Part shown: positions 1 to 10,331 of the stretch, piece after piece
Numbering within the stretch: the first letter of the stretch is position 1
How the letters are laid out: the number at the start of each line of letters is the position of its first letter
Assembly: GCF_010727125.1 (NCBI RefSeq)
Contig: NZ_AP022564.1
Span: forward strand, 2,852,001 to 2,916,000
Source: Mycolicibacter terrae
GTDB taxonomy: Bacteria > Actinomycetota > Actinomycetes > Mycobacteriales > Mycobacteriaceae
Direction: 5' to 3'
DNA: 64,000 nt
The notes under the pieces: generated by a model
What the model was told of the DNA's origin: nothing
Databases searched by the model: none
Seen by the model: only the letters and a program-made list of their open reading frames with translations
Program-made: the position numbers and the translations under genes

Positions 1-104
1 GAGTTGCTGGCCACCCGGAACTTGATCAGTTCATGCTCCCCCACCCGGCGGCGGATCGGGTCGGTGACGACGTTGCCGATGATGGTTATCGACGTTTCAT
101 ACAT
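1..104 (-). CDS. ssb: Single-stranded DNA-binding protein, N-terminal fragment
   Basis: Only the first 34 or so codons lie in the window; the gene runs off the left edge. The translation starts MYETSITIIGNVVTDPIRRR and continues with an ELIKFRVASNS stretch, the first OB-fold strands of an SSB. ATG at 104 is preceded by a GGAAGGAA Shine-Dalgarno sequence. An ssb gene next to the plsB2/plsC region matches M. tuberculosis Rv2478c, the second mycobacterial SSB, so this is more likely SsbB than the replicative SSB beside rpsF. The C-terminal acidic tail that would settle partner binding is not visible. Confidence 0.8.
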   Translation of the reverse strand, partial: MYETSITIIGNVVTDPIRRRVGEHELIKFRVASN

Positions 105-259
105 TGTGGTTTCCTTCCTGGTTGCGGCGGAGCCGACCGGCTCGCCGGTGCTGCACCCATTGAGCCCGCCGAGCCCGACAACCAGGCCGGACCGACCGGC
201 GGGCGCACCGGCAACTGTGGAAGAAAGACGGACTGGGGATAACGCCGCGCGGCGAGCGG

Positions 260-1054
260 CTACCCGCGCGGTTTGCCGACGCTCACCGGCGCATTCCAGT
301 TCGAGAAGGTCATCTGCACGGCGTTGTCGGCGCCGGAGGCCAGCTCGAGCTGAACCAGGTGGTGATCGCCGGTCTCCTGGATCCACACGGTGCATGCGGT
401 CCGTTTGTTCGCCTGCAGTTGGGGCACGATCTTCTTCGCCGCATCGGCCGACACCTCGCCGGTGACCCTTACGGTGTGCACCCCGTCGATCGTTTCACGG
501 CCCTCGACCTCGGGATCGACGAAGTCGGTCAGCATGTCGGCCAGACCGGTGTCCGGGCTCAGGATCGTCGCCGCGTCGTAGAACTTCGCGGCGGGCCCGT
601 AGTCGACCCACCGGCCACGCGACTGCGACACGTACAGGTCGCCGCCGAACACGACGAACTGGACATAGGCGGGCGCGCCGCGGTAGGCCATCTTGGCGTA
701 GCCCTTCGCCGCGTCGTCGGGCTGGCGGGTCACGTCACCGTCGAGCGCGGTGATCGCCATGTTCTCGATGCTGCCGGTCACCGACAGGCTCAGGTGCACG
801 CTTTCCACGCCGGCGGTGGCGGCGCCGGCCTCCTTGAGAATCGCCGAGGCGTCCGGAAGCGGCTCGTTGGCCTTCTTCGACGACGAGGGCGCTGCCGGCG
901 ACGACGTCGCCGGAGCCGCGGAGGTCGTCGAGGTCGTGGCGACGGATGACGACGACGGAGCCGACGGCGAGGGGCCGGATGAGCAACCGATGAGCAGGGC
1001 AGCGGCGGCGCTCACAACGGTCAGGACGGCTGGGAGCCTGCGCATGCCCGTCAT
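260..1054 (-). CDS. LppX/LprAFG-family lipoprotein (LprG-like)
   Basis: 264 residues. A short positive N-terminus, a hydrophobic segment and a lipobox ending LIGC around residue 24 mark a lipoprotein anchored on the outer face of the plasma membrane. A Ser/Thr/Pro/Ala-rich linker follows, then a LppX_LprAFG domain from about residue 65 with the family-typical WVDYGPAAKFYD, SPDTGLADMLTDF and VWIQETGDHHLVQ stretches. Family members carry acylated lipids in a hydrophobic cavity (LprG: triacylglycerides and lipoglycans; LppX: DIM). Similarity looks strongest to LprG, but the P55 efflux gene that normally follows lprG is absent, so LprA or LprF paralogy is possible. The start is at 1054 or at the in-frame ATG at 1045. 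Confidence 0.82.
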   Translation of the reverse strand: MTGMRRLPAVLTVVSAAAALLIGCSSGPSPSAPSSSSVATTSTTSAAPATSSPAAPSSSKKANEPLPDASAILKEAGAATAGVESVHLSLSVTGSIENMAITALDGDVTRQPDDAAKGYAKMAYRGAPAYVQFVVFGGDLYVSQSRGRWVDYGPAAKFYDAATILSPDTGLADMLTDFVDPEVEGRETIDGVHTVRVTGEVSADAAKKIVPQLQANKRTACTVWIQETGDHHLVQLELASGADNAVQMTFSNWNAPVSVGKPRG

Positions 1055-1114
1055 CGTAGAGGGCGCCGGCCGGCGCGGGCAGGCCCTCCCGCGTCAACGA
1101 GAAGTGTGAAACCA

Positions 1115-1147
1115 GTTGGTATACGTTGCTTAGCGGTGGATACCAAC
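1115..1147. promoter_or_regulatory. Inverted repeat before the MHS transporter gene
   Basis: Arms GTTGGTAT (1115-1122) and ATACCAAC (1140-1147) are perfect 8-bp inverted copies separated by 17 bp. This geometry suits a dimeric regulator. A TATACG that could act as a -10 element overlaps the left arm. The repeat lies inside the longest possible reading frame of the transporter, which argues that translation starts downstream of it. Function is inferred only. Confidence 0.35.
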
Positions 1148-1225
1148 GGCCGGTCCGGCAGCGGTGCACACACGAACCGCAGAACATGGGCACGCGACGA
1201 TATCCGGGTTTCGGACCCGGCGGCC

Positions 1226-2572
1226 ATGCAGCGGTCGATCGCGGGCACGGCTGTCGGCAATTTCATGGAGTGGTACGACTTCGGCATCTACGGCTTCCTG
1301 GCCACCACCATCGCGCAGGTGTTCTACCCCGGTGACAGCTCCAGCGCGGTGGGTCTGATCGCCACGTTCGGCACCCTGGCGGCGGCCTTCGCCGTGCGGC
1401 CGTTCGGCGGCATCGTCTTCGGTGCGCTGGGCGACCGCATCGGGCGCAAACGTGTCCTGATCATGACCGTCACGCTGATGGCGGTGGGCACCACGGTGAC
1501 CGGGCTGCTGCCGTCCTACGAGACGATCGGGGTCTGGGCCCCGATCCTTCTCATCGTCACCAAGATCATGCAGGGCTTCTCCACCGGTGGCGAGTACGTG
1601 GGCGCGATGACCTACGTCAGCGAACACGCCCCCGATCGCAGCCGCGGCGCACTGACCGGGTTTCTACCGCTGGGGACGCTGAGCGGTTATGTGGTGGGCG
1701 CGGCGGTGGTGACCGGGCTGAAGACGCAACTGCCGGTCGCCGACATGCTGCACTGGGGCTGGCGGGTGCCCTTCCTGCTGGGTGTCCCGCTGGCCTTCGT
1801 CGCGCTGTACATGCGGTTGCGCATCGACGAGTCGCCGGCCTTTGAAGAGCAAGAGCAGATCAGCGAGAACCACCAGGGGCCCCGCAGCAGCGGGTGGCAG
1901 CAGTTCCGGCAGACCGTGGTGCGACAGCGCCGGGGCCTGATGATCTGCATGGGCCTGGTGCTGGCCGAGAACGTCACCAATTACATGCTCACCGGCTACC
2001 TGCCGACCTACTTCAAACAAGTCGGACGCATCAGCGGCAGTCGCGGGCTGACGATGATCGTGGTGGCACTGCTGCTGATGCTGATCGCGGTGGTGCCGTT
2101 GGCCAGGCTGTCCGACCGGATCGGCCGCAAACCGATCCTGTGGGCGGGCAGTGCCCTGCTGATCTTCGGTTCCCTGCCGGCGTTCCTGTTGATCCGCCAT
2201 GGCGGAGGCTATCCGCTGCGACTGCTCGGCGTGCTGCTCATCGGCGTGATGTTGCTCTGCTTCAACAGCACCACCCCGTCGACGCTGCCTGCCCTGTTCC
2301 CCACCAAGGTGCGCTATTTCACGGTGGCGGTGGGATTCAACATCTCGGTCTCGGCTTTCGGCGGCACCACTCCCCTGGTCGCCGAGACGCTGGTGTCGGG
2401 GACCGGCAACGTGCTGGTGCCGGCCTACATCCTGATGGGCGCGGGCATCGTGGGCGCGATCACGGTGTGGTTCACCCCGGAGACGGCCGGTAAGCGCCTC
2501 CCCGGGTCGGGGCCTTCGGTGGCGACCGAACAGGAAGCCGATGCGATCGCCGAGGCCGGGCTGCGCGAGTGA
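1226..2572 (+). CDS. MFS transporter of the metabolite:H+ symporter (MHS) family
   Basis: About 448 residues from ATG 1226. The frame is open from ATG 1106, but the first 40 codons are not membrane-like and contain an inverted repeat, while MHS proteins usually begin shortly before the GxxxEWYDF motif seen here as GNFMEWYDFGIYGF. MFS motif A is GALGDRIGRKR, followed by GFSTGGEYVGAM, typical of ProP, KgtP and ShiA relatives; twelve membrane segments are expected. Members co-transport small carboxylates, betaine or shikimate with protons, and the substrate cannot be read from sequence. It is divergent from the lipoprotein gene and convergent with the CopD-CtaG gene. No good Shine-Dalgarno supports ATG 1226, so the start remains uncertain. 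Confidence 0.8.
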   Translation: MQRSIAGTAVGNFMEWYDFGIYGFLATTIAQVFYPGDSSSAVGLIATFGTLAAAFAVRPFGGIVFGALGDRIGRKRVLIMTVTLMAVGTTVTGLLPSYETIGVWAPILLIVTKIMQGFSTGGEYVGAMTYVSEHAPDRSRGALTGFLPLGTLSGYVVGAAVVTGLKTQLPVADMLHWGWRVPFLLGVPLAFVALYMRLRIDESPAFEEQEQISENHQGPRSSGWQQFRQTVVRQRRGLMICMGLVLAENVTNYMLTGYLPTYFKQVGRISGSRGLTMIVVALLLMLIAVVPLARLSDRIGRKPILWAGSALLIFGSLPAFLLIRHGGGYPLRLLGVLLIGVMLLCFNSTTPSTLPALFPTKVRYFTVAVGFNISVSAFGGTTPLVAETLVSGTGNVLVPAYILMGAGIVGAITVWFTPETAGKRLPGSGPSVATEQEADAIAEAGLRE

Positions 2573-2576
2573 CGGG

Positions 2577-4598
2577 TCAGTGCCGGCCGAGGGCGTCGCG
2601 GCGGGCCGCCTCGGCCAGCATCGCGTTGTAAGCGGCCAGCTCGGCGTCCTCGTCGCGGTCGGCGGAACGGTCGAGTCGCTTCGCGGTCCGGCGGTCACTG
2701 CGATGCCACTGCACCAACAACGCGATCATCACCACCAGCAGGGGCAATTCTCCTCCCGCCCAAGTGATGCCACCGCCGAGGTGCTGATCTCCGGCCAGGT
2801 CGGTGTGCCACGGCAACCGCAGGCCCGCGTAGAACCACTCGCCCAGCACCTTGTGCATGCCCATCAGAAACACCCCGAAGAAGCCGTGCAGCGGCAGCGA
2901 TGCGAACACCACCGCCAGCTTGGCCAGCGGTGAGATCGGCCGTGGTGTGGGATCCACGCCGATCACCACCCAATAGAAGAGGTACCCGCTGAGCAGGAAG
3001 TGCACGTTCATCGCGACGTGTCCCGCGTGGCTGCCGACGATCGAGTCGAAGATGCTGCTGAAGTACAGCCCGTAGAAGCCGGTGACGAAGATCGACGCCG
3101 CGATGATCGGGTTGGTGAGGAACCGCGAGACCCGGCTGTGCAGCGCCGCCAGCAACCATTCCCGCATGCCGGGCGGTGCGTCGCGGCCGGCGGCGGGCAG
3201 CGCCCGCAGCGCCAGCGTGGTCGGCCCGCCCAGCACCAGCAGGATCGGCACCAGCATCGACAGCAGCATGTGCACGATCATGTGCATGCTGAACATCGCC
3301 GGCATGTAGCGCCCGGTGCCCGACGAGGTGGCGATCAGCAGCGTCGCACAGCCCAGCAGCCAGGCGGTGGTGCGCCCGGCCGGCCAGGCGTCCCCGCGGC
3401 GGCGCAGCCGCAGCACCCCGGCCAGGTAGACGGCCGCCAGCACCACCGCGGCGGTGCCGAAGATCACGTCGAAGCGCCAGTCGAACAGAATCCGCGCGAC
3501 GGTGGGCGGGCCGGCGAGGTCGTAGCCGATCTTGACCATGGGGATAGAGGGGTTCAGCACCGGCGGCGGGGGCGGCGGGGTGCGGCCCAACCCGACCGCG
3601 ATGCCGAAGGTGACCGCGAAGACGACGGCCTCGATCAGGGCCAGCCGGATCAGCGCACGTGGTGCCTGGGGCGCGTCCGGGTTCGCCTGCAGCGCCGCCA
3701 CCCCTCGGCGCCGCTGCGCGGCACCGAGGACCCCGAGGATGCACAGCGCGACGAACTTGGCCAGCACCAAGCGGCCGTATTCGGTGGTCAGCACATCGGA
3801 GGGGGCCAGCCGCACCAGCGCGTTGAGCACCCCGGACACGCCCATGGCCACAAAACACCACAGCGCCACCGCGGAGAACCGCCGCGCCGCCAGGCCGGCG
3901 TGTTCACCGCCGCGCAGCGCGTGGACCAGCAGGGCGAGCAGACCACCGGCCCACAGACCCGCCGCGACCAGGTGGATCAGCAGGCTGTTGGTGGCCAGGT
4001 CGTGTGAGCCGCCGGCCGCCGAATGCCCGGTCAAGCCCAACGGGATCAGGGTCAGCAATGAGCCGGCCAGCAGCGCCGGCGTCCAGGACCAGCGCAATAC
4101 CGGCAGGCTCGCCAAGGTCAGCGCCGCGGCCAGCAGCGCCGTCCACCGCCACGCGGATGCGGTGTCGATCAGGCCGGCCAGCGACCAGGTGGTCATCGGA
4201 TCGAGGAGTTCGGACAGCGGATGGCCGGAGACGTCCGAGATGGTCAGCGGGACCAGCAGCGCCGCACACACCGCCCACGTTCCCGACGCCGCCGTGCCCA
4301 GCCGCAGCGCGCGGTAGCCGGCGGCGTCGAGCACGCCGCTGGATTGCGGGGGCACCAGAAACGCGGCGAGCAGAAACGAACCCACCGCCAGCACCGCGGA
4401 GATCTCACCGGCGGCCCGCACGAACGGCAGGCCCAACGTGGTCACCGGGCCGGGGTCGGGCAGACCGGTCGCGGTCAGCGCATCGGCCAACGACAGCGCG
4501 GCGAGCCCCGCGGCGGTACAACCCGCCAGAACCGCCACCCCGACCAGCACCGGCAGATAACTGGCCGAGCGGGGGCGGGTCGCCACAATCGCCGTCAT
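2577..4598 (-). CDS. CopD-CtaG fusion membrane protein (cytochrome oxidase copper assembly)
   Basis: 673 residues, almost wholly membrane-embedded. The N-terminal half (about 15-400) resembles CopD copper-resistance proteins, with many Leu/Ala-rich helices. The C-terminal half (about 410-640) is a caa3-type CtaG domain, with MFSMHMIVHMLLSM, a LGGPTTLALRALP stretch and a His/Met-rich helix set suited to copper. The same fusion is found in M. tuberculosis Rv0102. The inferred role is copper uptake or delivery to the CuA/CuB sites of the aa3 oxidase. The C-terminal tail is charged and cytoplasmic. The gene ends 4 bp from the convergent MHS transporter gene. Confidence 0.85.
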   Translation of the reverse strand: MTAIVATRPRSASYLPVLVGVAVLAGCTAAGLAALSLADALTATGLPDPGPVTTLGLPFVRAAGEISAVLAVGSFLLAAFLVPPQSSGVLDAAGYRALRLGTAASGTWAVCAALLVPLTISDVSGHPLSELLDPMTTWSLAGLIDTASAWRWTALLAAALTLASLPVLRWSWTPALLAGSLLTLIPLGLTGHSAAGGSHDLATNSLLIHLVAAGLWAGGLLALLVHALRGGEHAGLAARRFSAVALWCFVAMGVSGVLNALVRLAPSDVLTTEYGRLVLAKFVALCILGVLGAAQRRRGVAALQANPDAPQAPRALIRLALIEAVVFAVTFGIAVGLGRTPPPPPPVLNPSIPMVKIGYDLAGPPTVARILFDWRFDVIFGTAAVVLAAVYLAGVLRLRRRGDAWPAGRTTAWLLGCATLLIATSSGTGRYMPAMFSMHMIVHMLLSMLVPILLVLGGPTTLALRALPAAGRDAPPGMREWLLAALHSRVSRFLTNPIIAASIFVTGFYGLYFSSIFDSIVGSHAGHVAMNVHFLLSGYLFYWVVIGVDPTPRPISPLAKLAVVFASLPLHGFFGVFLMGMHKVLGEWFYAGLRLPWHTDLAGDQHLGGGITWAGGELPLLVVMIALLVQWHRSDRRTAKRLDRSADRDEDAELAAYNAMLAEAARRDALGRH

Positions 4599-4652
4599 GG
4601 CCCCCAGCGTATGGCGCGCGCCTGAATCGGTGCATATCGAGGCACCGCCGCG

Positions 4653-7019
4653 CTACCCCTCGCCGCGAGCCCGCCGAATCCGCCGTGCCTCGGCATCTCT
4701 GGCGAAGAACTCCCGGCGGGCGATCCGGCCGATGTGGTCGGAATCCTTCAGGATGCGTCGCAGTTCGGAGCGGAACGCCCTGCGGCGTTCCGCCAGATCC
4801 GGTGCGTCCTGCAGCAGCTGCTGATCGGCGACCACCTGGCGTGCGGTGGCGAACAACAGGGTGGACACCGACTCGCTGCTGCGGATCCGCCCCTGCGCCA
4901 CGTATTGGCGGCCCACACCCAGTGCCAACTGGGTGAGCTCCTTCTCCCCGATGTCGGCCGGCGCATCGCAGAGCACGTCGGCGACGATCTCGTAGGCCTC
5001 GAAAAACACCCGCAACATGACGTCGGACATCACGGGTTTCTTCTCCGACAAGATCCCGTCGATCTCGGCGCCACCGGCGGCGACGCGGACCTCCCAGTCG
5101 GGGAACCAGGACATCTCCTCGGCGATGTTCTCGCGGAACGCGGCCGAGTCGGCGAAATAGAAGTCGAACTTGAGCAGATCGCGCAACCGCATCGCCTGGT
5201 TCCAGAACGCGTCGAGCCGGTCGCCTTCGCCGCGGCCGGCATGGGCCAGCGCCAACTCGACGATCGAGGTCTCCAGGAAGGCGTGGATCACCGAGTTGCG
5301 GTAGAACGATGCGGCGTGTTCGTCCTCGGGGGCGATCCGCCACACCGGCTCCCGCCCGCCGTCGACCCGAGTGACCGGATGGCCGTTGGACAGCGCGTCC
5401 ACCGCCGCCCGCACCCCGTCCCGGCTGCGCAGCCGCAGCGCGCTGGTGGAGATCGGGGTCTGCTTGCGTTCCAGGTAGTCCAGACCCTCCTGCAGCGAGT
5501 GGTGGATCTGCGCCAACGTCAGTGCCAGCCCGTGGGTGGTCAGCAGCAGCGCCGACACCATGCCCGTCGCACTGATCGGGGTGACGCGCTGTATCCGCCA
5601 TGCCACCTCGATGGCCATCTTCTGCATGGCCAGCCGCTTGGCGTCCGGGTCGCTCGCGGTGGGTCCGTCGCGCGAACCCAGGTACTGGCGCATCGAGACG
5701 GCCTCGGGGAAACGCACGTAGATCTTGCCGTAGTTGCGTTCGCCCTGCGCCTTGATGAACCGGTACAGCCAGCGGACTCCCTCCGGTGTCTTCTCCCCGC
5801 CGCGGGCGTAGGCGGCGTATTCGGCCGTCTCGTGCAGTTGGTCGAAACTGATCGAAACACCCTGCAGCAGAACATCTTCGGTGCGGTCATCCAGGTAGGC
5901 GTCGGCGACATAGGTCATCAGCCCAAGCTTGGGAGGCAGCATCTTGCCGGTACGCGACCGGGTTCCCTCGATGGACCAGCTCAGGTTGAACCGCTTCTCC
6001 ATCACGTAGCCGACGTACTCCTTGAGCACGTACTTGTAGAGCGGGTTGTTGCCGATGGCGCGCCGGATGAAGATGACTCCGGAGCGGCGCAGCAACGGTC
6101 CCATCAGGCCGAACGACAGATTGATCCCGGCGAACACGTGCACCGGCGGCAGGCGATTCTCCTGCATGGCCACCGGCATGACCGCGCCGTCGATATAGGA
6201 CCGGTGAGAGAACAGCAGCACCGCGGGATGGCTTTCCAGCGCAGTGCGCAGAGCGGCGACCTGGTACTCGTCGTAGTCGATCTCGGGGTCGAAGCCGCGG
6301 CTGAGCATCTTGGTCAGTACGCCGACCAGGTCGACCGAGACCCGACTCCAGCCGGTGGACAGTTCGTCGAGCATCTTGCCGGCCTCGTCGAGCGTGGCGC
6401 CCGGAATGTCCTTGAGTCCGTCACGAAATCGGCTGGACGCCAAGATCTCCGGCTTGACCAGCCGCGGCGACTTGTACTGCGGCCCCAGGATCCGGTATTC
6501 GGCGCGCTCCAGAGCCAGCACCGCCCGGCGGGTGACGAAGTGCGCGAAGTCCCGCGGGTTGTCGCCGACGGTGTTCTGGCTCCACTGCTGACGCAATTCG
6601 GCGACGCTGGCCGGCTCACCGGCCACCACCCGAGCCAGTGACGATTCGGTGCGCACGATGCGCCGCTGCTGACGCTCACTGGGCCGGTAGGGATTCCAGC
6701 CGGGCAGCAGCGCGATGACCCGCGACAGCGCCGAGGCCCCGGCACGCGGCATCCAGAACACCCGAACCGGCAGGATGGATCGCTGTTCGTCGCGTTCGAG
6801 CTGCCCGACCAACCGGGCCATCACCGCGGGCGGCCGGTCCGTCGGGTCGATCTGCAACAGTTCGGTGCGGGCGTCGGGTTGCGCGTCGCGATGCCGGTCC
6901 AGCCACTCCTGGACCAGATCACCCTCCACCGGCGTCGACACGAACGCCAGCACCAGCGTGTCGCCGGTGTGGTTGGACCCAGAGGAGCCAGCGGAGTCGG
7001 TGGCCGGTGACGTCGTCAC
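4653..7019 (-). CDS. plsB2: Glycerol-3-phosphate 1-O-acyltransferase PlsB2
   Basis: 788 residues, the usual size for PlsB. It transfers an acyl group to the sn-1 position of glycerol 3-phosphate, the first step of phospholipid and triacylglycerol synthesis, at the cytoplasmic membrane face. The HX4D motif is SHRSYID (H272, D277), followed by the substrate-binding blocks [10 protein letters not shown] and [11 protein letters not shown]. The GTG start at 7019 overlaps the stop of the HAD-PlsC gene (GTGA), so translation is probably coupled. It is the last gene of the WS/DGAT-plsC-plsB2 operon, the same order as Rv2484c-Rv2482c. Confidence 0.95.
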   Translation of the reverse strand: MTTSPATDSAGSSGSNHTGDTLVLAFVSTPVEGDLVQEWLDRHRDAQPDARTELLQIDPTDRPPAVMARLVGQLERDEQRSILPVRVFWMPRAGASALSRVIALLPGWNPYRPSERQQRRIVRTESSLARVVAGEPASVAELRQQWSQNTVGDNPRDFAHFVTRRAVLALERAEYRILGPQYKSPRLVKPEILASSRFRDGLKDIPGATLDEAGKMLDELSTGWSRVSVDLVGVLTKMLSRGFDPEIDYDEYQVAALRTALESHPAVLLFSHRSYIDGAVMPVAMQENRLPPVHVFAGINLSFGLMGPLLRRSGVIFIRRAIGNNPLYKYVLKEYVGYVMEKRFNLSWSIEGTRSRTGKMLPPKLGLMTYVADAYLDDRTEDVLLQGVSISFDQLHETAEYAAYARGGEKTPEGVRWLYRFIKAQGERNYGKIYVRFPEAVSMRQYLGSRDGPTASDPDAKRLAMQKMAIEVAWRIQRVTPISATGMVSALLLTTHGLALTLAQIHHSLQEGLDYLERKQTPISTSALRLRSRDGVRAAVDALSNGHPVTRVDGGREPVWRIAPEDEHAASFYRNSVIHAFLETSIVELALAHAGRGEGDRLDAFWNQAMRLRDLLKFDFYFADSAAFRENIAEEMSWFPDWEVRVAAGGAEIDGILSEKKPVMSDVMLRVFFEAYEIVADVLCDAPADIGEKELTQLALGVGRQYVAQGRIRSSESVSTLLFATARQVVADQQLLQDAPDLAERRRAFRSELRRILKDSDHIGRIARREFFARDAEARRIRRARGEG

Positions 7020-8617
7020 TGCCCCCCTTTCGGGCCTGCGCTACGCGGCGCGGCCGGGGTCTTCTTGGACGGCGCCTTCTTGGCCTGGGTCTTCTTCGCC
7101 GTCTTTGTGGCGGGAGGTTTCGCGGCCGACTTCGGCGACCACGCCGGCAGCTCATCGGCCGGCCAGTCGGCCAGCGTGTCCAGGTAGAGCTGGCGAACCT
7201 CCTCGATCCGATCGGCCAGGTTGGCGACCGTCCAATCGTCGACCGAGATCGCCGGGAACACCGCCACATCGACGGTGCCGGGGTTGGCGCTCATCGAGTC
7301 CCGGGCGGCGACCACTTCGGCGTTGCGGATCACGATCGGCACGATCGGGATCCCGGCGGCCATCGCGATCCGGAACGGCCCCTTCTTGAACGGTCCCACC
7401 CCGGTGGTGTCGACGCGGGTGCCCTCCGGGGCGATCACCACCGACAGTCCCCGTTTGGCGCGTTCTTCGACCTGGTGCAGCGACTCCACCGCAGACGCCG
7501 CGTCGTCCCGGTCGATGAACACCATCTCGGTCAGCTTTCCCAGCGGCCCGGCGATCGGGTCGCGCTCCAACTCCCGCTTGCCCACGCTGACCCAGTTGTC
7601 GCGCACCAACGATGCGGTGATGACCGGGTCGACCTGGTTGCGGTGATTGAAGATGAACACCGCCGGACGGGTTGCGGTCAGGTTCTCCTTGCCGATCACG
7701 TTGAGCCGCACACCATTGAGGCTCAACAGCAGATGCGGGAAGTACGCCGTGAAGAAGTTGACGCCGCGACGCCGGCTACCGCTCAGCAAACCCAGCCCGA
7801 TCGCGCCGGCGCCCACCGGAAGCATCGACCCCAGTCCGGCCAGGTTCCGCAACTGGCCGAGGACGCCGCCGCCGCGGCTGCTGAATCGCAGAATCGGCCA
7901 GCCCCGTTTGCGGGCGACCGAGGCCATCTTGCCCTCGGGGTTGGTCGGGCGGGGGTTGCCGACCAGATGCATCAATGCGACGTCCTCGTCGCCGTCGGCG
8001 TAGAAGTAACTGTCCTGTAGGTCGATGTCGTGCTCGGCGGCGAACTTCTGCACCGCGGCCGCCTTACCGGGCCCCCAGAGGATCGGTTCGGTCACCTCTC
8101 CGGTGAGCACGCCGTTCTCGTCGGTCACGAACGCGTTGGTGAGCGTGTTGGTGATGCCGAGGAAACGGGCGACCGGGTCGACCTGGATGGTCAGCGCCGA
8201 AGAGCTCAGCACCACGGTGTGCCCGCGCGCCTGGTGCGCCCGCACCAGCTCGCGCATCTCCGGGTAGATCCGCCCGGCGATCTTCTGGATGAACAACCGT
8301 TCGCCGATCTCGTCGAGGTCACTGATCGAACGGCCCCGCAACGCCGAGGACGCCTTGGTGATGAGCTCTTCGAATTCGATGCGCCCGAGTTGGTGGTTGA
8401 GCCCGGCCTGGATCATGCCGAACAACTCCCCCAACCCCATGTCGCGGCTGCGGACTCGCTCCCGGGTCAGGATGACGGCCGTGAAACCTGCCACCAACGT
8501 GCCGTCCAGGTCGAAGAATGCCCCGATCTTGGGGCCGGGCGGGCTGGCGGCGATCTCGGCCACCGAGCCCGGCAGTCGCATGTCACGCGGCGGCGGCGAC
8601 TTCGTGTCGTCGGTCAT
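7016..8617 (-). CDS. plsC: HAD phosphatase-1-acylglycerol-3-phosphate acyltransferase fusion (PlsC type)
   Basis: 533 residues, homologue of Rv2483c. The N-terminal HAD hydrolase domain (about 30-250) has motif [10 protein letters not shown] with nucleophile D36 and D38; its [13 protein letters not shown] block is HAD motif III. The C-terminal LPLAT domain (about 300-480) carries NHRNQVDP (H325, D330) and the PEGTRV block. The tail is Lys/Ala/Pro-rich ([14 protein letters not shown]), as in the M. tuberculosis protein. The acyltransferase would make phosphatidate from PlsB2 product; the HAD domain could remove a phosphate from a lipid or head-group intermediate, but its substrate is not known. 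It overlaps both neighbours by 4 bp. Confidence 0.93.
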   Translation of the reverse strand: MTDDTKSPPPRDMRLPGSVAEIAASPPGPKIGAFFDLDGTLVAGFTAVILTRERVRSRDMGLGELFGMIQAGLNHQLGRIEFEELITKASSALRGRSISDLDEIGERLFIQKIAGRIYPEMRELVRAHQARGHTVVLSSSALTIQVDPVARFLGITNTLTNAFVTDENGVLTGEVTEPILWGPGKAAAVQKFAAEHDIDLQDSYFYADGDEDVALMHLVGNPRPTNPEGKMASVARKRGWPILRFSSRGGGVLGQLRNLAGLGSMLPVGAGAIGLGLLSGSRRRGVNFFTAYFPHLLLSLNGVRLNVIGKENLTATRPAVFIFNHRNQVDPVITASLVRDNWVSVGKRELERDPIAGPLGKLTEMVFIDRDDAASAVESLHQVEERAKRGLSVVIAPEGTRVDTTGVGPFKKGPFRIAMAAGIPIVPIVIRNAEVVAARDSMSANPGTVDVAVFPAISVDDWTVANLADRIEEVRQLYLDTLADWPADELPAWSPKSAAKPPATKTAKKTQAKKAPSKKTPAAPRSAGPKGGQ

Positions 8618-10062
8618 GATTGCGGACCCGGATCGAAGGACGCCGCCACACAGCGCGGCGCCGGGTCACCGGCGAGCGCCAACACCTCGTCGAATCCCTG
8701 CACCAGGCAGGTGCCGAACAGCTTCTCGTCGCGCACCGCGGCCCGGTCGTAGCGGGCCGTGATGGTGCACTCACCGCCGCGCGAGATCAACACCACCATC
8801 ATCGCCACGCCGGGAAGCGGGCCGATTCCGTAGTGCCGCAGCACTTTCGCGCCGGCGATGTAGGTGTCACCGGGGTAGAACGCCACGTTGCTGGCCTGCA
8901 CGTCGGCCCCGACGACGGTTTCGGTCATCTTCTCCAGGACCGGACTCGGGACAACGCTCAGCAGCGGCGCGATGGAACCGATCACATCCATCGCGGGCTC
9001 TTCACGGCGCTGCGTCATCTGGGCCCGGATCCGCTTCATCCGCTCCACCGGGTCGGCGACGCCGACCGGAGCGGCCAGGTTCACCCCGGTGAACCGGTTA
9101 CCGCCGGCCGGATCGGCCTCGGCGCGCAGGTTCACCGGAATCGCCATCGGCAGGGTCGCGATCGGCACACCCAGCGCCCGGTGATAACGCCCCAGCGCCC
9201 CGGACAGCGCGGCCAGGTAGGCGTCGTTGATCGACCCGCCGCCGGCCTTGGCGGCCCGGTGCAGATCCGACAGCCGGATGTCGAGCGCCTGGGTGCGGCT
9301 GGAAAGGCTGCGCCGCCGCAGCAGCGGCGAGGGTTCGGCCGCCTGGCTCATCACCCGCGCCCCCGACCGGGCGTAGCCGATCACCCCGGCCACCGCCGAC
9401 AACGGGTCGCGCACCGTGCGGGTCGCCATCGACAGCATCCCGACCAGCGCATCGCGGGTGCCGCCGAGCAGCGCGGCCGGAAGGTGGTTGATGCCGTCGC
9501 GCATCAGGTCGTTCGACGACAGGTCCTGGGGCACCGGTTGCGGCGGCATCGACCGCGCCGGCGGGTCGCGTTCCAGGTCGTAGATCTGCCCGAACATCGC
9601 GGCGCCGCCGACGCCGTCGGTGACCGCGTGGCTCAGGTGCAGCAAGGTGGCGGCCCGCCCCCCGGCCAGCCCCTCCACCAGCGTCGCCGCCCACAGCGGG
9701 CGCTGAATGTCCAGCGGCGACTGCAGGCTCACCTCGGCCAGGTCGAGCACCTCGCGCAGCCCGCCGGGCTCGGGAACCCGAAGCCGCCGCACGTGGAAGT
9801 CCAGATTGAAGTCGGGGTCGACCACCCAGCGCGGCGCCGCGGTCGGCAGCGTGGGGACCACCACCTTCTGGCGCAGCCGCAGCACCCGCCGCGAGACGTT
9901 CTCGAACAGGCTCCGGAACCGATCCCAGTCCGGGGTGGTGTCGAGCAGCTCCAAGCCCATGATCCCCGAACGGGTGCGCGGATTGGCCTCACCGCGGTGC
10001 AACAGGTAATCGACGGCGCCGAGTTCGGTGGGCAGGCCCGCGGCGTCGACCAGGTCACCCAC
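8614..10062 (-). CDS. Wax ester synthase/diacylglycerol acyltransferase (WS/DGAT) family protein
   Basis: 482 residues, homologue of Rv2484c. Members acylate diacylglycerol or fatty alcohols from acyl-CoA to make triacylglycerol or wax ester. The catalytic motif, normally HHxxxDG, reads SHAVTDG here (S144, H145, D149): the second, catalytic His and the Asp are kept and the first His is Ser. The C-terminal half contains the family-typical SNVAFYPGDTYIAGAKV and GPLPGVAMMVVLISR blocks. It is the first gene of the operon with HAD-plsC and plsB2, which fits glycerolipid synthesis. The GTG start at 10062 has a weak GGGAA upstream. Confidence 0.9.
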   Translation of the reverse strand: MGDLVDAAGLPTELGAVDYLLHRGEANPRTRSGIMGLELLDTTPDWDRFRSLFENVSRRVLRLRQKVVVPTLPTAAPRWVVDPDFNLDFHVRRLRVPEPGGLREVLDLAEVSLQSPLDIQRPLWAATLVEGLAGGRAATLLHLSHAVTDGVGGAAMFGQIYDLERDPPARSMPPQPVPQDLSSNDLMRDGINHLPAALLGGTRDALVGMLSMATRTVRDPLSAVAGVIGYARSGARVMSQAAEPSPLLRRRSLSSRTQALDIRLSDLHRAAKAGGGSINDAYLAALSGALGRYHRALGVPIATLPMAIPVNLRAEADPAGGNRFTGVNLAAPVGVADPVERMKRIRAQMTQRREEPAMDVIGSIAPLLSVVPSPVLEKMTETVVGADVQASNVAFYPGDTYIAGAKVLRHYGIGPLPGVAMMVVLISRGGECTITARYDRAAVRDEKLFGTCLVQGFDEVLALAGDPAPRCVAASFDPGPQS

Positions 10063-10331
10063 GTGCGGTTCCCGACACCGGTTCGCCGCCGCCCGGGCCG
10101 AACCGGCGCCCCGACGCTGCGACCACCACGTTCCCCTCCTGACTCACACTCTTCACGAGCACCATTCAACGCTAATTGTTTGCCCATGGCGACGGGTGCC
10201 GATTGTCCAGATCGGGCCCTCGGTCGGCAAAACGAAACACTCTGTTGGCCCGCTGAATTGGAAATGGCACCGGGCGGCATTGCTCAGTCGCCGCCGATCC
10301 GCTGCCACCAGCCGATAAACTGGTTTGCATT

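Noticed and set aside
144..211. GCCGGTGC/GCACCGGC pair downstream of the lipoprotein gene as a terminator
   Set aside because: The 8-bp arms are over 50 bp apart and no T tract follows; such pairs arise by chance in GC-rich DNA.
4734..6641. Plus-strand open frame of about 635 codons antisense to plsB2
   Set aside because: Composition is that of a GC-biased shadow, and plsB2 on the other strand has all its catalytic motifs.
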